A stretch of 64,000 nt of DNA from the NCBI GenBank assembly GCA_017477205.1, contig JAFUXE010000005.1, forward strand, positions 1 to 64,000, written 5' to 3'. Below the pieces are notes generated by a model that was given only the letters and a program-made list of their open reading frames with translations, did not search any database and was not told the DNA's origin. Of this stretch, positions 34,421-42,703 are shown one piece after another. The translations under genes and the position numbers were made by a program. The stretch's first letter is position 1; each line of letters begins with the position of its first letter. This stretch comes from Alloprevotella sp. (lineage in GTDB: Bacteria; Bacteroidota; Bacteroidia; Bacteroidales; Bacteroidaceae).

Positions 34421-35587
34421 TTATTGCACGCGCTTTCCGTCCTGGAACTTGACGATGAAAGCGTCGGAATAGGTGTTTCGTATTTCGCGGAGGGCCTGTC
34501 GCGCCTCGCTGATGGTGGGGAAGTCGCCCATGTAGTGCTTATAGACGTTGCCCTGCCTGATGCTGGTGACGGCGGGGAAGCCGCTGAAGCGCTTCTCCCG
34601 GGGATTGACGGCTGCGGAGCTTGTAGCAAACTGCACGCGATAGGTCACGACGCCGCCGGGCGCGCCCTGCGAGGGCTGCTGGGGCTTGGCGGCAGGCTGC
34701 GGTTCGCGGGCTTTCGGCTGCGGCTCACCGGCTTTCTGTTCCGACGTGCCTTGCGCGGACTCCGCTGCGGGCTGCGGCGTCTCGGCAGGTGCGCTGACGT
34801 GGAGCGGAGCGGGCAGGTTGCGCGCGCCGTGCGCCTTGCGGTAGGCAAGGAAGCCGTTGAAGATGCAGGAGGCGATGGTCTGCACGCCGGCGGGGGAGTT
34901 CAGGAAGCGCTCCTCGTCGGGGTTCGTGATGAAGCCAACCTCCGTCAGCACGGCGGGCATGCTCGTGTTGCGAAGCACGAGCAGGTTGGCCTGCTTCACG
35001 CCCTTGTTCTTGCGTCCCGACCCGGCATATTGCCGCTGTATGCACTGGGCAAGTTCCACGCTCTGGCGCATGTAGTTGTTCTGCATGAACTGGAAGATGA
35101 TGTAGCTCTCCACCGAATTGGGGTCGAAGCCCTCATATCGCGTGCGGTAGTCGCTTTCGTACGTGATGACGCTGTTCTCGCGCTTGGCTATTTCAAGGTT
35201 CGTGTTCATCTTCTCCAGGCAGAGGGTATAGGTCTCCACGCCGTGCGCCGTGTGGTTGGAGCCTGCGGAATTGGTGTGTACGGAGATGAAAAGGTCGGCC
35301 TTTGCCTTGTTGGCGATGTTCGGACGGTCGCCGAGGGGGATGAAGACGTCCGTTTTGCGCGTGTAGATGACGTGGACGTCGGGACAGTTCCGCTCCACGA
35401 GGTTTCCCAGTGCGAGGGCGATGCTCAGGTTGATGTTCTTCTCGTAGGAGAAAGCGCCTACGGCGCCCGCGTCCTTACCACCGTGCCCGGCGTCTATCAC
35501 GAGCGTGAAGGTCTTTTGTGCCGACAGCGCGGCCGCCATGAGCATGGCAACGGATAAGAGAATGTATTTCAGCGTATTTCTAAGCAT
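34421..35587 (-). CDS. N-acetylmuramoyl-L-alanine amidase with C-terminal SPOR domain
   Basis: 388 residues from MLRNTLKYILLSVAMLMAAALS (in part), a signal peptide. The Amidase_3 domain shows the zinc motifs VIDAGHGGKDAG, the Glu in SYEKNINL, and SVHTNS, and ends PAVLTEVGFITN. A Pro/Ala/Glu linker leads to a SPOR domain at the C-terminus (YRVQFATSSAAVNPREKRF ... KHYMGDFPTISEARQAL), which binds denuded septal glycan. It cleaves the amide bond between MurNAc and the stem peptide during cell separation. First gene of the amidase-mce-dnaA run. Confidence 0.93.
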   Translation of the reverse strand: MLRNTLKYILLSVAMLMAAALSAQKTFTLVIDAGHGGKDAGAVGAFSYEKNINLSIALALGNLVERNCPDVHVIYTRKTDVFIPLGDRPNIANKAKADLFISVHTNSAGSNHTAHGVETYTLCLEKMNTNLEIAKRENSVITYESDYRTRYEGFDPNSVESYIIFQFMQNNYMRQSVELAQCIQRQYAGSGRKNKGVKQANLLVLRNTSMPAVLTEVGFITNPDEERFLNSPAGVQTIASCIFNGFLAYRKAHGARNLPAPLHVSAPAETPQPAAESAQGTSEQKAGEPQPKAREPQPAAKPQQPSQGAPGGVVTYRVQFATSSAAVNPREKRFSGFPAVTSIRQGNVYKHYMGDFPTISEARQALREIRNTYSDAFIVKFQDGKRVQ

Positions 35588-35727
35588 ATTCCTTCCCAAA
35601 AAGCCGGAAAACGGAGCAAATTTAATACTTGCTGCGCACAGCACAAAGCCGAACGGGCGTTTTAACGTACCGCGCCGCCGGATTTTTTCGGCTGCGCGGC
35701 GGCGCCCCGGGCCTGCTGCGGCGGCGT

Positions 35728-38394
35728 TCAACGCCCGGCATTGCGGATGAGCACGCGCAGATGCTCGTTGAAAGCCGTGGCCGAGAAGAGTTCGTCCAAG
35801 GTGAGATGCATGCGGTAGCGCCAATAATGGTTGGGATCGGCAGGCACGTTGATTTGCTCGTCGGGGTCGGGGCGGCGAAGTGCGCCGTCGATGGCCAGCC
35901 AGTCCTGCAAGGCGAGCAGGCAGAGCATGGAGGGCGACGCGAGGTGCCGCGCCACGACTTCTTCACACAACGCAGGCGTGGCGTCCTGGGGAGCATCGCC
36001 CTCGCGGCCGAGGGCTTCGCGCCAGAAAGCCTGCGCACGCCCGGCGTCCTGTGCCCACCAGAGGCGGAAGGGAGGCATGTCGTGGGTGGCAATGGTGCTG
36101 ACGGAAAGATAGGGATTCTGCGCAAGGTCGGCAAAGCGCCTTCCGAATGCTTTCGGCATGCTTTGTATCTCCAGCGAAAGCACGCTGAGCGCGTTGAGCA
36201 CGCCCTTCACGCTGGCGGGCACCATGCCCAAGTCCTCCGCACAGGGCAGGAGGGTTTCTTCATCGGGCCGGGGCGCAAGGATGGGCGGCAGCTTGCGCAT
36301 GGCCTCTGCGGCCCAGAAGGCGTTGTGGCGCACGTAGAAGAAGTCCTCGTGGAGGCGGTTGAAGGCGTCCTGCAACTCGCGGGGCAGACGCTGGAACACA
36401 GCGGTCTGCTGGGCGCACACGCGGGGATGGTAGAGGCCGGGGCGCTCGGCATCCGCAAGGAAAAGACGCTCGGCGACGCCCTGCATCAGCACGCGCCGCA
36501 CATTATTATCTGTTACGCGCGCGAGAATGGCGCGGCCGCTGGCGTATTCGGGACGCAAGGTGCGGAAATCGCCGCGGCGCTCCACGTAAGCCTCCAAGGA
36601 GCAGGCGGCCTCGGCGCACATGGCGGCGTAGGTGGCCTCGTCGAAACGGGGCTCGGCATAGTCGGCGGGCGATGCCGTGAAGCCGAAGTCGCGGATTTCC
36701 CGCTCGCTCAGGGGCAGCGCAGGACGGAAGTGCCCCATCGTGCCAAAGACCTCGGACGCGGGGATTTCCCAGATGCGGAAAAAGCCCAGCACATGGTCGA
36801 TGCGATAGGCGTCGAAGTACTCGCCCATGTGCGCAAAGCGGCGGCGCCACCACGCATAGCCGTCTTTCGCCATTTCCTCCCAGTTGTAGGTGGGGAAGCC
36901 CCAGTTCTGGCCGTCGCGGGCAAAGTCGTCGGGCGGCGCGCCCGCCTGTCCGTCGAAGCGGAAAAGCCTGCGATCTACGCGCGCAGGGACGCTGTCGCGA
37001 CTGATGCCGATGGGGATGTCGCCCTTCAGGATGACACCGTGACGGCGAGCCTCCTCGTGGGCAGCACGAAGCTGGCGGTGGAGCAGGAACTGCACGAAGA
37101 CGTGGAAGGCGGGCGTGCCGCCAAGCTCCTGCTGCGCGCGGAAGTCGGCATAAGGCTTCAGCCAATGCTCGTTGCGGCTCACGAAGTCGCGATACTCGCG
37201 CAGGGCACGCACGCGGCGGCCTTCCTGCCCGTAGAGGGCAAGGAGGAAACGGTGCTTCAGGCGGTACGTGGCTTCATAGTCCATGCTGTCGAGGGCGTTC
37301 AGGCGCTCACCTTCGGCCTGCATCGTGCGGAAAAGCTCCGTGTCCGCCCACTCGCGCGGGTCGAGGTAGAGGGGATGGAGGGCAAAAACGCTGATGCCGC
37401 TGTAGGGATAGGAGTCGCCCCAGCCGCCGCGACGCGTCGTGTCGTTGACGGGAAGTATCTGCACGGCGTGCATCCCCGTGCCGGCAGCCCAGCGCACAAG
37501 CGTTTTCAAATCGCCGAAGTCGCCGGCGCCCCAACTGCCGCGACTGCGCAGCGAGAAGACGGGGATGACGACGCCGGCGCCGCGCCAGAGGGGCACGTCC
37601 ACGCGGGGCGAGGAGGCAAGGATGCGGAGGCCGTCGGCCACGTAGGCATCGTCTTGCGACGGGTGGCGACGGTTCTCGCCGCTCTCCCAAACGACGCGGG
37701 AGGCATCGGCCTCGTCGATGAGAACAAACTTGTACGCAAAGCCGGAACGTGCCTCGGCGATGCCAATCGGGCAGGACCATTCATAGACGCCCGTGCGCTG
37801 CAAGGCGACGGCGTGCCGCGCGTCCCAGCCGCCGAGGCTCGCCACGCTGCCCACGACGCCCCAGCGGAAACCCTCGGGGGCAGGAAGCGCGGAAAGGCTC
37901 AGGGCACAACGCGTCGATGCGGGCAGCGCGTGGCAGGGGGTACCCACCTGGGGACCGTAGAGACACTCCGTGAAAGCCACGTGGCGGTATATCGTCCCGA
38001 CGCCGCGCTCCGTCCAGCTGTCGCAGACCAACGTCGTACCCGGCGTGAGGGCAAGGCGGCGCAACGCGTCGGCTTCGCGACGCACAAGGCGGCCTCCATG
38101 TTCCCCCAAACGGGCCCCGTTATCCTCAAAGCAGGCCTTGTTATCTTCAAAGCGGGCTTCGCCGCCCCCGGCATCTTCCAATCGCCAAACCTCAAACTCC
38201 CACGTCAGCACCTCTTCGCCGCCGTGCGGAGCCGTCAGCTCGGCCGTCCAGACGTCGCCGTCCGTCCAAGCCATGTCCACGAGCCCTTCGGCCCCATCTT
38301 CCCAGCGATAGCGCAGGCGCAGAACCTCGCCCCAGCGCGTCGCGTAGGGTACGCGGACGGCGACGCGCGCCGCCGCAGTCATATCTTTTCCCAT
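35728..38394 (-). CDS. malQ: 4-alpha-glucanotransferase (GH77) with N-terminal starch-binding modules
   Basis: 888 residues from MGKDMTAAAR. The first ~260 residues hold two CBM20-like modules (RVPYATRWGEVLRLRYRWED; WGVVGSVASLGGWDARHAV). The GH77 domain follows: RSRGSWGAGDFGDLKTLV, NDTTRRGGWGDSYPYSG, FDAYRIDHVLGFFRIWEIP (the Asp-containing nucleophile region), and LPCAEDLGMVPASV, and the late TIATHDMPPFRLWW. It rearranges alpha-1,4-glucans (maltodextrin or glycogen metabolism). The longer insert between catalytic regions is usual for this two-CBM type. Confidence 0.92.
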   Translation of the reverse strand: MGKDMTAAARVAVRVPYATRWGEVLRLRYRWEDGAEGLVDMAWTDGDVWTAELTAPHGGEEVLTWEFEVWRLEDAGGGEARFEDNKACFEDNGARLGEHGGRLVRREADALRRLALTPGTTLVCDSWTERGVGTIYRHVAFTECLYGPQVGTPCHALPASTRCALSLSALPAPEGFRWGVVGSVASLGGWDARHAVALQRTGVYEWSCPIGIAEARSGFAYKFVLIDEADASRVVWESGENRRHPSQDDAYVADGLRILASSPRVDVPLWRGAGVVIPVFSLRSRGSWGAGDFGDLKTLVRWAAGTGMHAVQILPVNDTTRRGGWGDSYPYSGISVFALHPLYLDPREWADTELFRTMQAEGERLNALDSMDYEATYRLKHRFLLALYGQEGRRVRALREYRDFVSRNEHWLKPYADFRAQQELGGTPAFHVFVQFLLHRQLRAAHEEARRHGVILKGDIPIGISRDSVPARVDRRLFRFDGQAGAPPDDFARDGQNWGFPTYNWEEMAKDGYAWWRRRFAHMGEYFDAYRIDHVLGFFRIWEIPASEVFGTMGHFRPALPLSEREIRDFGFTASPADYAEPRFDEATYAAMCAEAACSLEAYVERRGDFRTLRPEYASGRAILARVTDNNVRRVLMQGVAERLFLADAERPGLYHPRVCAQQTAVFQRLPRELQDAFNRLHEDFFYVRHNAFWAAEAMRKLPPILAPRPDEETLLPCAEDLGMVPASVKGVLNALSVLSLEIQSMPKAFGRRFADLAQNPYLSVSTIATHDMPPFRLWWAQDAGRAQAFWREALGREGDAPQDATPALCEEVVARHLASPSMLCLLALQDWLAIDGALRRPDPDEQINVPADPNHYWRYRMHLTLDELFSATAFNEHLRVLIRNAGR

Positions 38395-38775
38395 AGCGTT
38401 TCCGTTTTTGTGGCGCGAATTTACGACAAACTGCCGACTTCCGCCCCTCCCGCGCCCCCTTTTTTCATCGCCGTCCCCTTTTTTCTCCACCGCCCCTTTC
38501 CGTCCCTTCTCTATGCCCCTCCGCCCTCCCCTTGCCCGCTCCCCCTTGACAGCGTGCGGCGGTTTCCCCGCCGCTCCCTCCCCTCCGCCCGCCGCGTCCC
38601 AAGCCTTCGCGCTCGTCGCCCACGGCGGTGGTTTCTTCATTTCACCGCGGTGGTTTCTTCGTCCCACGGCGGTGGTTTTTTCATCCCACGTACGTGGTCG
38701 ATGCGCAGGAAGCCTTCAGGCAGGGCATTTGAAAGCCTCCGCCGCACGCAAAAAAGCGAGATAGGGCAGCGGAGG
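38395..38775. other. Divergent intergenic region, very C/T-rich on the plus strand
   Basis: Between malQ and the sulfatase-like gene. It holds a minus-strand TAAATTCG-like -7 box near 38418, a long pyrimidine-rich stretch, and at about 38545-38580 a degenerate copy of the GCGGCGGTTTC..GCCGC palindrome that also occurs in frame in the next gene. Array E follows. I see no gene here, although the frames stay open because of composition. Confidence 0.6.
38621..38697. repeat. Tandem palindrome array E: four units, exact 22-bp period
   Basis: Palindromic cores start at 38621 (CACGGCGGTG), 38643 (CACCGCGGTG), 38665 (CACGGCGGTG) and 38687 (CACGTACGTG). Each of the first three is followed by a 12-base spacer of the type GTTTCTTCATTT. 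The second and fourth cores are perfect palindromes with different centres. Confidence 0.85.
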
Positions 38776-38807
38776 TTTGGTGCTGCAAAGCCTTTTTCCT
38801 ATCTTCG
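38776..38807 (+). promoter_or_regulatory. Promoter of the LTA-synthase-like gene: TTTG-N20-TATCTTCG
   Basis: TTTG at 38776-38779 and TATCTTCG at 38800-38807, 34 bp before the ATG at 38842. Confidence 0.6.
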
Positions 38808-38841
38808 CGCCCAAAAGGGTCTTCGCGCCCCAACACGACAC

Positions 38842-41202
38842 ATGAAAGAAAAAATCCTGACGCTCGTGCGCACGTTTCTCGGCTTCACGCTTGCAAGCCT
38901 CACGGGGAAACTGGCGTTCTGCGGCTTCTATGCGAAGCTGATGGAGCAACCCTCCATCGGCGACATCGCAGCCATCCTCTGGCACGGCCTGTCCCACGAC
39001 TTTTGCATCGCAGGCTACCTGACGGTGCTTCCCGCCCTGCTGCTCACCGCCTCCCTCTTCACGCCCAGCTCCAGGCGTCCGCATACTGTGGGCAGCGGTT
39101 CCGCCGCTTCCAAGCCCCTCCCCGCGCCCAGCTCCAGGTGCCCGCATACTGTGGGCAGCGGTTCCGCCGCTGCCAAAGCCCCCTCCGCGTCCAGCTCCAG
39201 GTGCCCGCATACTGTGGGCAGCGGTTCCGCCGCTGCCAAGCCCCTCCCCGCGCCCGCCCGCTGGCTCCGAAGAGCCTGGGACATTCTCATCTGGACAGAG
39301 GCCATCGCCCTCGCAGCGGCCATTTGCACAAACATCGGCCTCTACGAATACTGGCGTTTCCCCCTCGATGCCACGCCGCTTTTCTATTTCCTCTCATCTC
39401 CCAAGGACGCCTTCGCAAGCGTGAGCCCCTGGATTGTGCTTGCGGGCCTCGCCGCCATCGCCTTTTTCGCCTTTTTCATCGCGCGCCTCCTCGTCGGCAG
39501 GCTTCCCGAGCGCCTTCCCGAAAGCGCCCCGACGCGTGGACGACGCATCCTGCAACTCGTCGCGATGCTCGCGCTGACGGCATCGCTGTTCCTGCCCATC
39601 CGCGGCGGCCTCACGGTCTCCACGATGAACACGGGGCACGTCTTCTTCAGTCCCGTACAAACGCGGAACCATGCCGCCGTAGCACCACTCTTCAGCCTCA
39701 TCGAATCCCTCGGAAAGCAGGCGGACTTCTCCAAGCAGTACCGCTTCTTCGACGATGCCGAAGCCCACGCCATCTTCAATGCCCTCCACACGCCTACGGA
39801 CAGCATTGCAGCCGGCACGGAAACGCCGCTCCTCAACACCGAGAAGCCGGACATCCTCCTCGTCATCCTTGAAAGCTTCTCCGCAAAGCTCATGCGCACG
39901 CTGGGCGGTGAGGCAAACGTGACACCTCGTCTGGAAGAAATCGCGGCAGAAGGCCTCCTCTTCACCAATTTCTACGCCAACAGCTTCCGCACCGACCGAG
40001 GCCTCGTCGCCATCCTCAGCGGTTATCCCGCGCAACCCACGACAAGCGTGATGAAATATCCCCAGAAAACGGCACACCTTCCCTCGCTCGCACGGAGCCT
40101 CGGCTCCCTGGGTTACAGCGCAAGCTACTTCTACGGCGGCGATGCGGACTTCACGAACATGCGCTCCTATCTCATCAACCAGGGATTCGGCGAAATCACG
40201 GAAGACACAGACTTCCCGCTCAACCAGAGGCTCAGCAAATGGGGCGTCCACGACCACCTGCTCTTCCAGCGCGCACTGGAAGACATCAAGGCAAGCCCCG
40301 CAAACGCCTCCCCGCGCTTCCGCGTCATCCAGACATCAAGCTCCCACGAGCCTTTCGAAGTTCCCTACCATCGCCTTGCCGATGAGCGTCTCAACGCGTT
40401 CGCATATACCGACAGCTGCCTCGGGGCATTCATCCACGACCTCCGTGCCCTGCCCGCGTGGGACAACACCCTCGTCGTCATCGTCCCCGACCATCTCGGT
40501 GCATACCCCAAGGACATCGACAACCTCTCCCCCGAGCGCTATCGCATCCCCCTCGTCATGACCGGTGGTGCCCTTCAGCAACGCGGCCGCATCCCCACCG
40601 TCGGCTCCCAAATCGACATCTCCGCAACCCTCTATGCCGCCGTTGCCCCCTCTGTTCCTTCCGCCCCCCCCTTTGCGCCCGCCGCCTCCTCTTCCGCGCC
40701 TTCCGCGAGCGCCTCCCCCTTAACTGTGCGCGGCGGTTCTGCCGCCGCGTCCCCTTCCGCGCCTTCCGCCTCCTCTTCCGCGCCTTCCGCGAGCGCCTCC
40801 CCCTTAACTGTGCGCGGCGGTTCTGCCGCCGCGTCCCCTTCTGCGCCTTCCGCCTCCTCTTCCGCGCCTTCCGCGAGCGCCTCCCCCTTAACTGTGCGCG
40901 GCGGTTCTGCCGCCGCGTCCCCTTCCGCGCCTTCCGCCCCCTCTTCCGCGCCCGCCTCCCCTTCCCGCAAAAGGCTTGCAGCGGAGTTCCCCTTCGGGAA
41001 GAACCTCTTTGACCCGCAAATCCCGCATTTCGCGTTCTTCACCTTCCCCGACGCCATGGGGTACGTTGACGCTGAAAGCATCGCCATATACGACAACCAG
41101 GCCTCGCGCACAGTCCTCAGCAGAGGCCGCGAAACCGACCTCGCACTTCGCCGCGCCAAGGCCTATCTCCAATGCCTCTACGACGATCTCGCCGCCCGCT
41201 AA
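38842..41202 (+). CDS. LTA synthase/phosphoglycerol transferase-like membrane sulfatase with two in-frame repeat blocks
   Basis: 786 residues from MKEKILTLVRTFLGF. Membrane segments in the first ~255 residues lead to an alkaline-phosphatase-type catalytic domain: ILLVILESFSAKLMRTLGGE binds metal, NSFRTDRGLVAIL holds the Thr nucleophile, FRVIQTSSSHEPFEVP and VVIVPDHLGAYP complete it. It probably transfers a phospho-head-group to a glycan or lipid outside the inner membrane. Two blocks do not belong to the family: residues about 75-138 (three 21-residue copies containing PHTVGSGSAA) and about 607-713 (three 28-residue copies containing SPLTVRGGSAAASP). Both keep the frame. The PAP2 phosphatase downstream may work with it. 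Confidence 0.88.
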   Translation: MKEKILTLVRTFLGFTLASLTGKLAFCGFYAKLMEQPSIGDIAAILWHGLSHDFCIAGYLTVLPALLLTASLFTPSSRRPHTVGSGSAASKPLPAPSSRCPHTVGSGSAAAKAPSASSSRCPHTVGSGSAAAKPLPAPARWLRRAWDILIWTEAIALAAAICTNIGLYEYWRFPLDATPLFYFLSSPKDAFASVSPWIVLAGLAAIAFFAFFIARLLVGRLPERLPESAPTRGRRILQLVAMLALTASLFLPIRGGLTVSTMNTGHVFFSPVQTRNHAAVAPLFSLIESLGKQADFSKQYRFFDDAEAHAIFNALHTPTDSIAAGTETPLLNTEKPDILLVILESFSAKLMRTLGGEANVTPRLEEIAAEGLLFTNFYANSFRTDRGLVAILSGYPAQPTTSVMKYPQKTAHLPSLARSLGSLGYSASYFYGGDADFTNMRSYLINQGFGEITEDTDFPLNQRLSKWGVHDHLLFQRALEDIKASPANASPRFRVIQTSSSHEPFEVPYHRLADERLNAFAYTDSCLGAFIHDLRALPAWDNTLVVIVPDHLGAYPKDIDNLSPERYRIPLVMTGGALQQRGRIPTVGSQIDISATLYAAVAPSVPSAPPFAPAASSSAPSASASPLTVRGGSAAASPSAPSASSSAPSASASPLTVRGGSAAASPSAPSASSSAPSASASPLTVRGGSAAASPSAPSAPSSAPASPSRKRLAAEFPFGKNLFDPQIPHFAFFTFPDAMGYVDAESIAIYDNQASRTVLSRGRETDLALRRAKAYLQCLYDDLAAR
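39065..39253 (+). repeat. Three in-frame 63-bp copies inside the LTA-synthase-like gene
   Basis: Period 63 bp (21 codons). Each copy contains CATACTGTGGGCAGCGGTTC followed by CGCCGCTKCCAA, a GC palindrome (GGCAGCGGTTCCGCCGCTGCC type). They fall between two membrane segments. Confidence 0.9.
40660..40975 (+). repeat. Three in-frame 84-bp copies inside the LTA-synthase-like gene
   Basis: Period 84 bp (28 codons), with TTAACTGTGCGCGGCGGTTC starting at 40720, 40804 and 40888, each followed by TGCCGCCGCG and a run of TCCGC triplets coding Ala/Ser/Pro. The palindrome GGCGGTTCTGCCGCC is a variant of the one in the 63-bp copies (ACTGTG.GC.GCGGTTC shared). Confidence 0.9.
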
Positions 41203-41289
41203 AACGACGCCATCGCCATCCAGAAGCCAACAACCGGCAAACCAATGCCAACAACCAGCAATAAAAAGCCGCAATAAAACAGCCGCCTC

Positions 41290-41889
41290 ATGCTCGAAAC
41301 GCTCCAAAACATCGACGACGCCATACTTCTCGCCGTCAACGGCCTCCACACACCCTTCCTCGACGAGGTGATGTGGGCCATTTCCGGTCGCTTCACCTGG
41401 ATTCCCCTCTACGCCTTCCTGCTTTTCTACCTCTACAAACGCACCGGATGGCGCAAAACATTGCTTTGGATTATCGGCATCGCGCTGATTATCCTCATCA
41501 GCGACCAGATATGCATCCACGTCTTCCGACACCTGTTCACGCGCATGAGGCCTTCCAATCCCGACAACCCGATATCCCCCTTTGTCCACCTTGTGCGAGG
41601 CTACCACTCCGGACGCTATGGCTTCCCCTCGGCACACGCCGCCAACACGGGGGCACTCGTATGCTATCTCGGCCTCATCCTACGAAAAAAAGCCCTTACC
41701 TGCACGCTGGCAGGTTGGGCTGCACTTGTCTGCTATAGCAGAATGTATCTCGGCGTCCACTATCTGGGAGATCTCCTGGGCGGTCTCGCCTTCGGAGCTA
41801 CCGTCGCGACGCTTCTTTATTATTCTATTTCCTATTTGGATAGGCGCTTTCAGCTGACGGAGCAAACGTTTCATACGTCCCGTCGCTGA
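41290..41889 (+). CDS. PAP2 superfamily phosphatase
   Basis: 199 residues with about five membrane segments. The three phosphatase motifs are visible: FTRMRPSNP (the RP of motif 1), GFPSAHAAN (motif 2, with catalytic His), and SRMYLGVHYLGD (motif 3, with the second His). It removes phosphate from lipids such as undecaprenyl diphosphate or phosphatidylglycerophosphate; the substrate is not certain. It is 87 bp after the LTA-synthase-like gene. Its last 65 bp overlap, antisense, the end of the XRE regulator gene. Confidence 0.9.
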   Translation: MLETLQNIDDAILLAVNGLHTPFLDEVMWAISGRFTWIPLYAFLLFYLYKRTGWRKTLLWIIGIALIILISDQICIHVFRHLFTRMRPSNPDNPISPFVHLVRGYHSGRYGFPSAHAANTGALVCYLGLILRKKALTCTLAGWAALVCYSRMYLGVHYLGDLLGGLAFGATVATLLYYSISYLDRRFQLTEQTFHTSRR

Positions 41890-42529
41890 AGAAAATGCGT
41901 ATTTCCCTAATTTCACGCCGCGGCCTGTCAACAAAATTCCGCATTTCCTGAATCGCGTCACGGCTTCCGCCAGAAACCCGCTGCGCAGAACCTCTCTGTG
42001 AGGCCGGCAACGGCGTTCGTGGTGACATGTTCCCATGCTGCCCGGGGACAACCATGCCCTGAGAAGCAGCCGCCGCATGCTGCGAAGAAGCACCCGCGCG
42101 TTGTCCTGAAGGCATCTTCTGAGGGGTCGGCTGCGAGGAGGTATTAAAAAGATCCGCCATAGCCCTTCCGGGAGACGAGCCCTCAGATGAAGGCGACGAC
42201 GCCTCACCGTTGGGAGCCTCAGGCATGATGTCCAACAGAGACCCTTCGCGCCCACCAGGTTCCGCAACTTCGACAGAAGCAGAAGCTCCGGCGTCCGTAA
42301 CGAAACCGCCCTCGTCATGGTTCGCAGACATGCCACCTTCGCCAAACATAAGCCAACTGATGTTTATATCCGGGAAGGCATTGTGAATCGCATATACGAT
42401 GTTATTTGTAGGGTTTGTTCTGCCATTCAAAATACTTGACAAAGTGGCAGGCGAAATCCCAAGTCGCGCGGCAAAGTCCTGCTGCGAAAGAGCAGTCTTA
42501 CCCATAATTTCTCTTATCCGTTCCTTCAT
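41825..42529 (-). CDS. XRE-family helix-turn-helix regulator
   Basis: 234 residues. The N-terminal 65 residues are a classical Cro/CI HTH: RIREIMGKTALSQQDFAARLGISPATLSSI, LNGRTNPTNNIVYAIHNAFP and INISWLMFGEGGM. A Ser/Gln/Pro-rich linker of about 120 residues follows, then a short conserved end, IREIRIFFSDGTYETFAPS. Proteins of this pattern are common in Bacteroidales; targets are unknown. It has a strong promoter with a TTTAGAA half-site inside it, and a full inverted repeat upstream, so autoregulation is likely (inference). Its 3' end overlaps the PAP2 gene. Confidence 0.85.
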   Translation of the reverse strand: MKERIREIMGKTALSQQDFAARLGISPATLSSILNGRTNPTNNIVYAIHNAFPDINISWLMFGEGGMSANHDEGGFVTDAGASASVEVAEPGGREGSLLDIMPEAPNGEASSPSSEGSSPGRAMADLFNTSSQPTPQKMPSGQRAGASSQHAAAASQGMVVPGQHGNMSPRTPLPASQRGSAQRVSGGSRDAIQEMRNFVDRPRREIREIRIFFSDGTYETFAPSAESAYPNRK

Positions 42530-42572
42530 GATTTTCTCAAGGATGCTTAAAAATTCGTTCTCTTACGGTTTA

Positions 42573-42603
42573 CAAAGGTAAAACATCCTTTTTAGAAAAC
42601 AAA
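42573..42603 (-). promoter_or_regulatory. XRE gene promoter: TTTG-N19-TACCTTTG
   Basis: Minus-strand TTTG at 42603-42600 and TACCTTTG at 42580-42573, spacer 19, a consensus match. Between the two boxes the plus strand reads TTTTTAGAAAAC, containing one TTTAGAA half-site. Confidence 0.75.
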
Positions 42604-42680
42604 ATTTCAGTACGAAAATTTAAATTCAAAGTTTAAAAACTTGCGCTTCGGCATCCTAAACCGAATAGCACACTTTGTAA

Positions 42681-42703
42681 ATTTAGAATTTCGACTTCTA
42701 AAT
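42681..42703. promoter_or_regulatory. Candidate operator ATTTAGAA-N7-TTCTAAAT
   Basis: An inverted repeat with perfect 8-bp arms (42681-42688 and 42696-42703) and a 7-bp spacer, about 150 bp upstream of the XRE gene. The same half-site lies in its promoter. Confidence 0.5.

Noticed and set aside
35629..41202. One very long open frame on the plus strand
   Set aside because: Only 38842-41202 codes the conserved membrane sulfatase. The rest lies antisense to malQ and stays open because of GC-rich codon composition.
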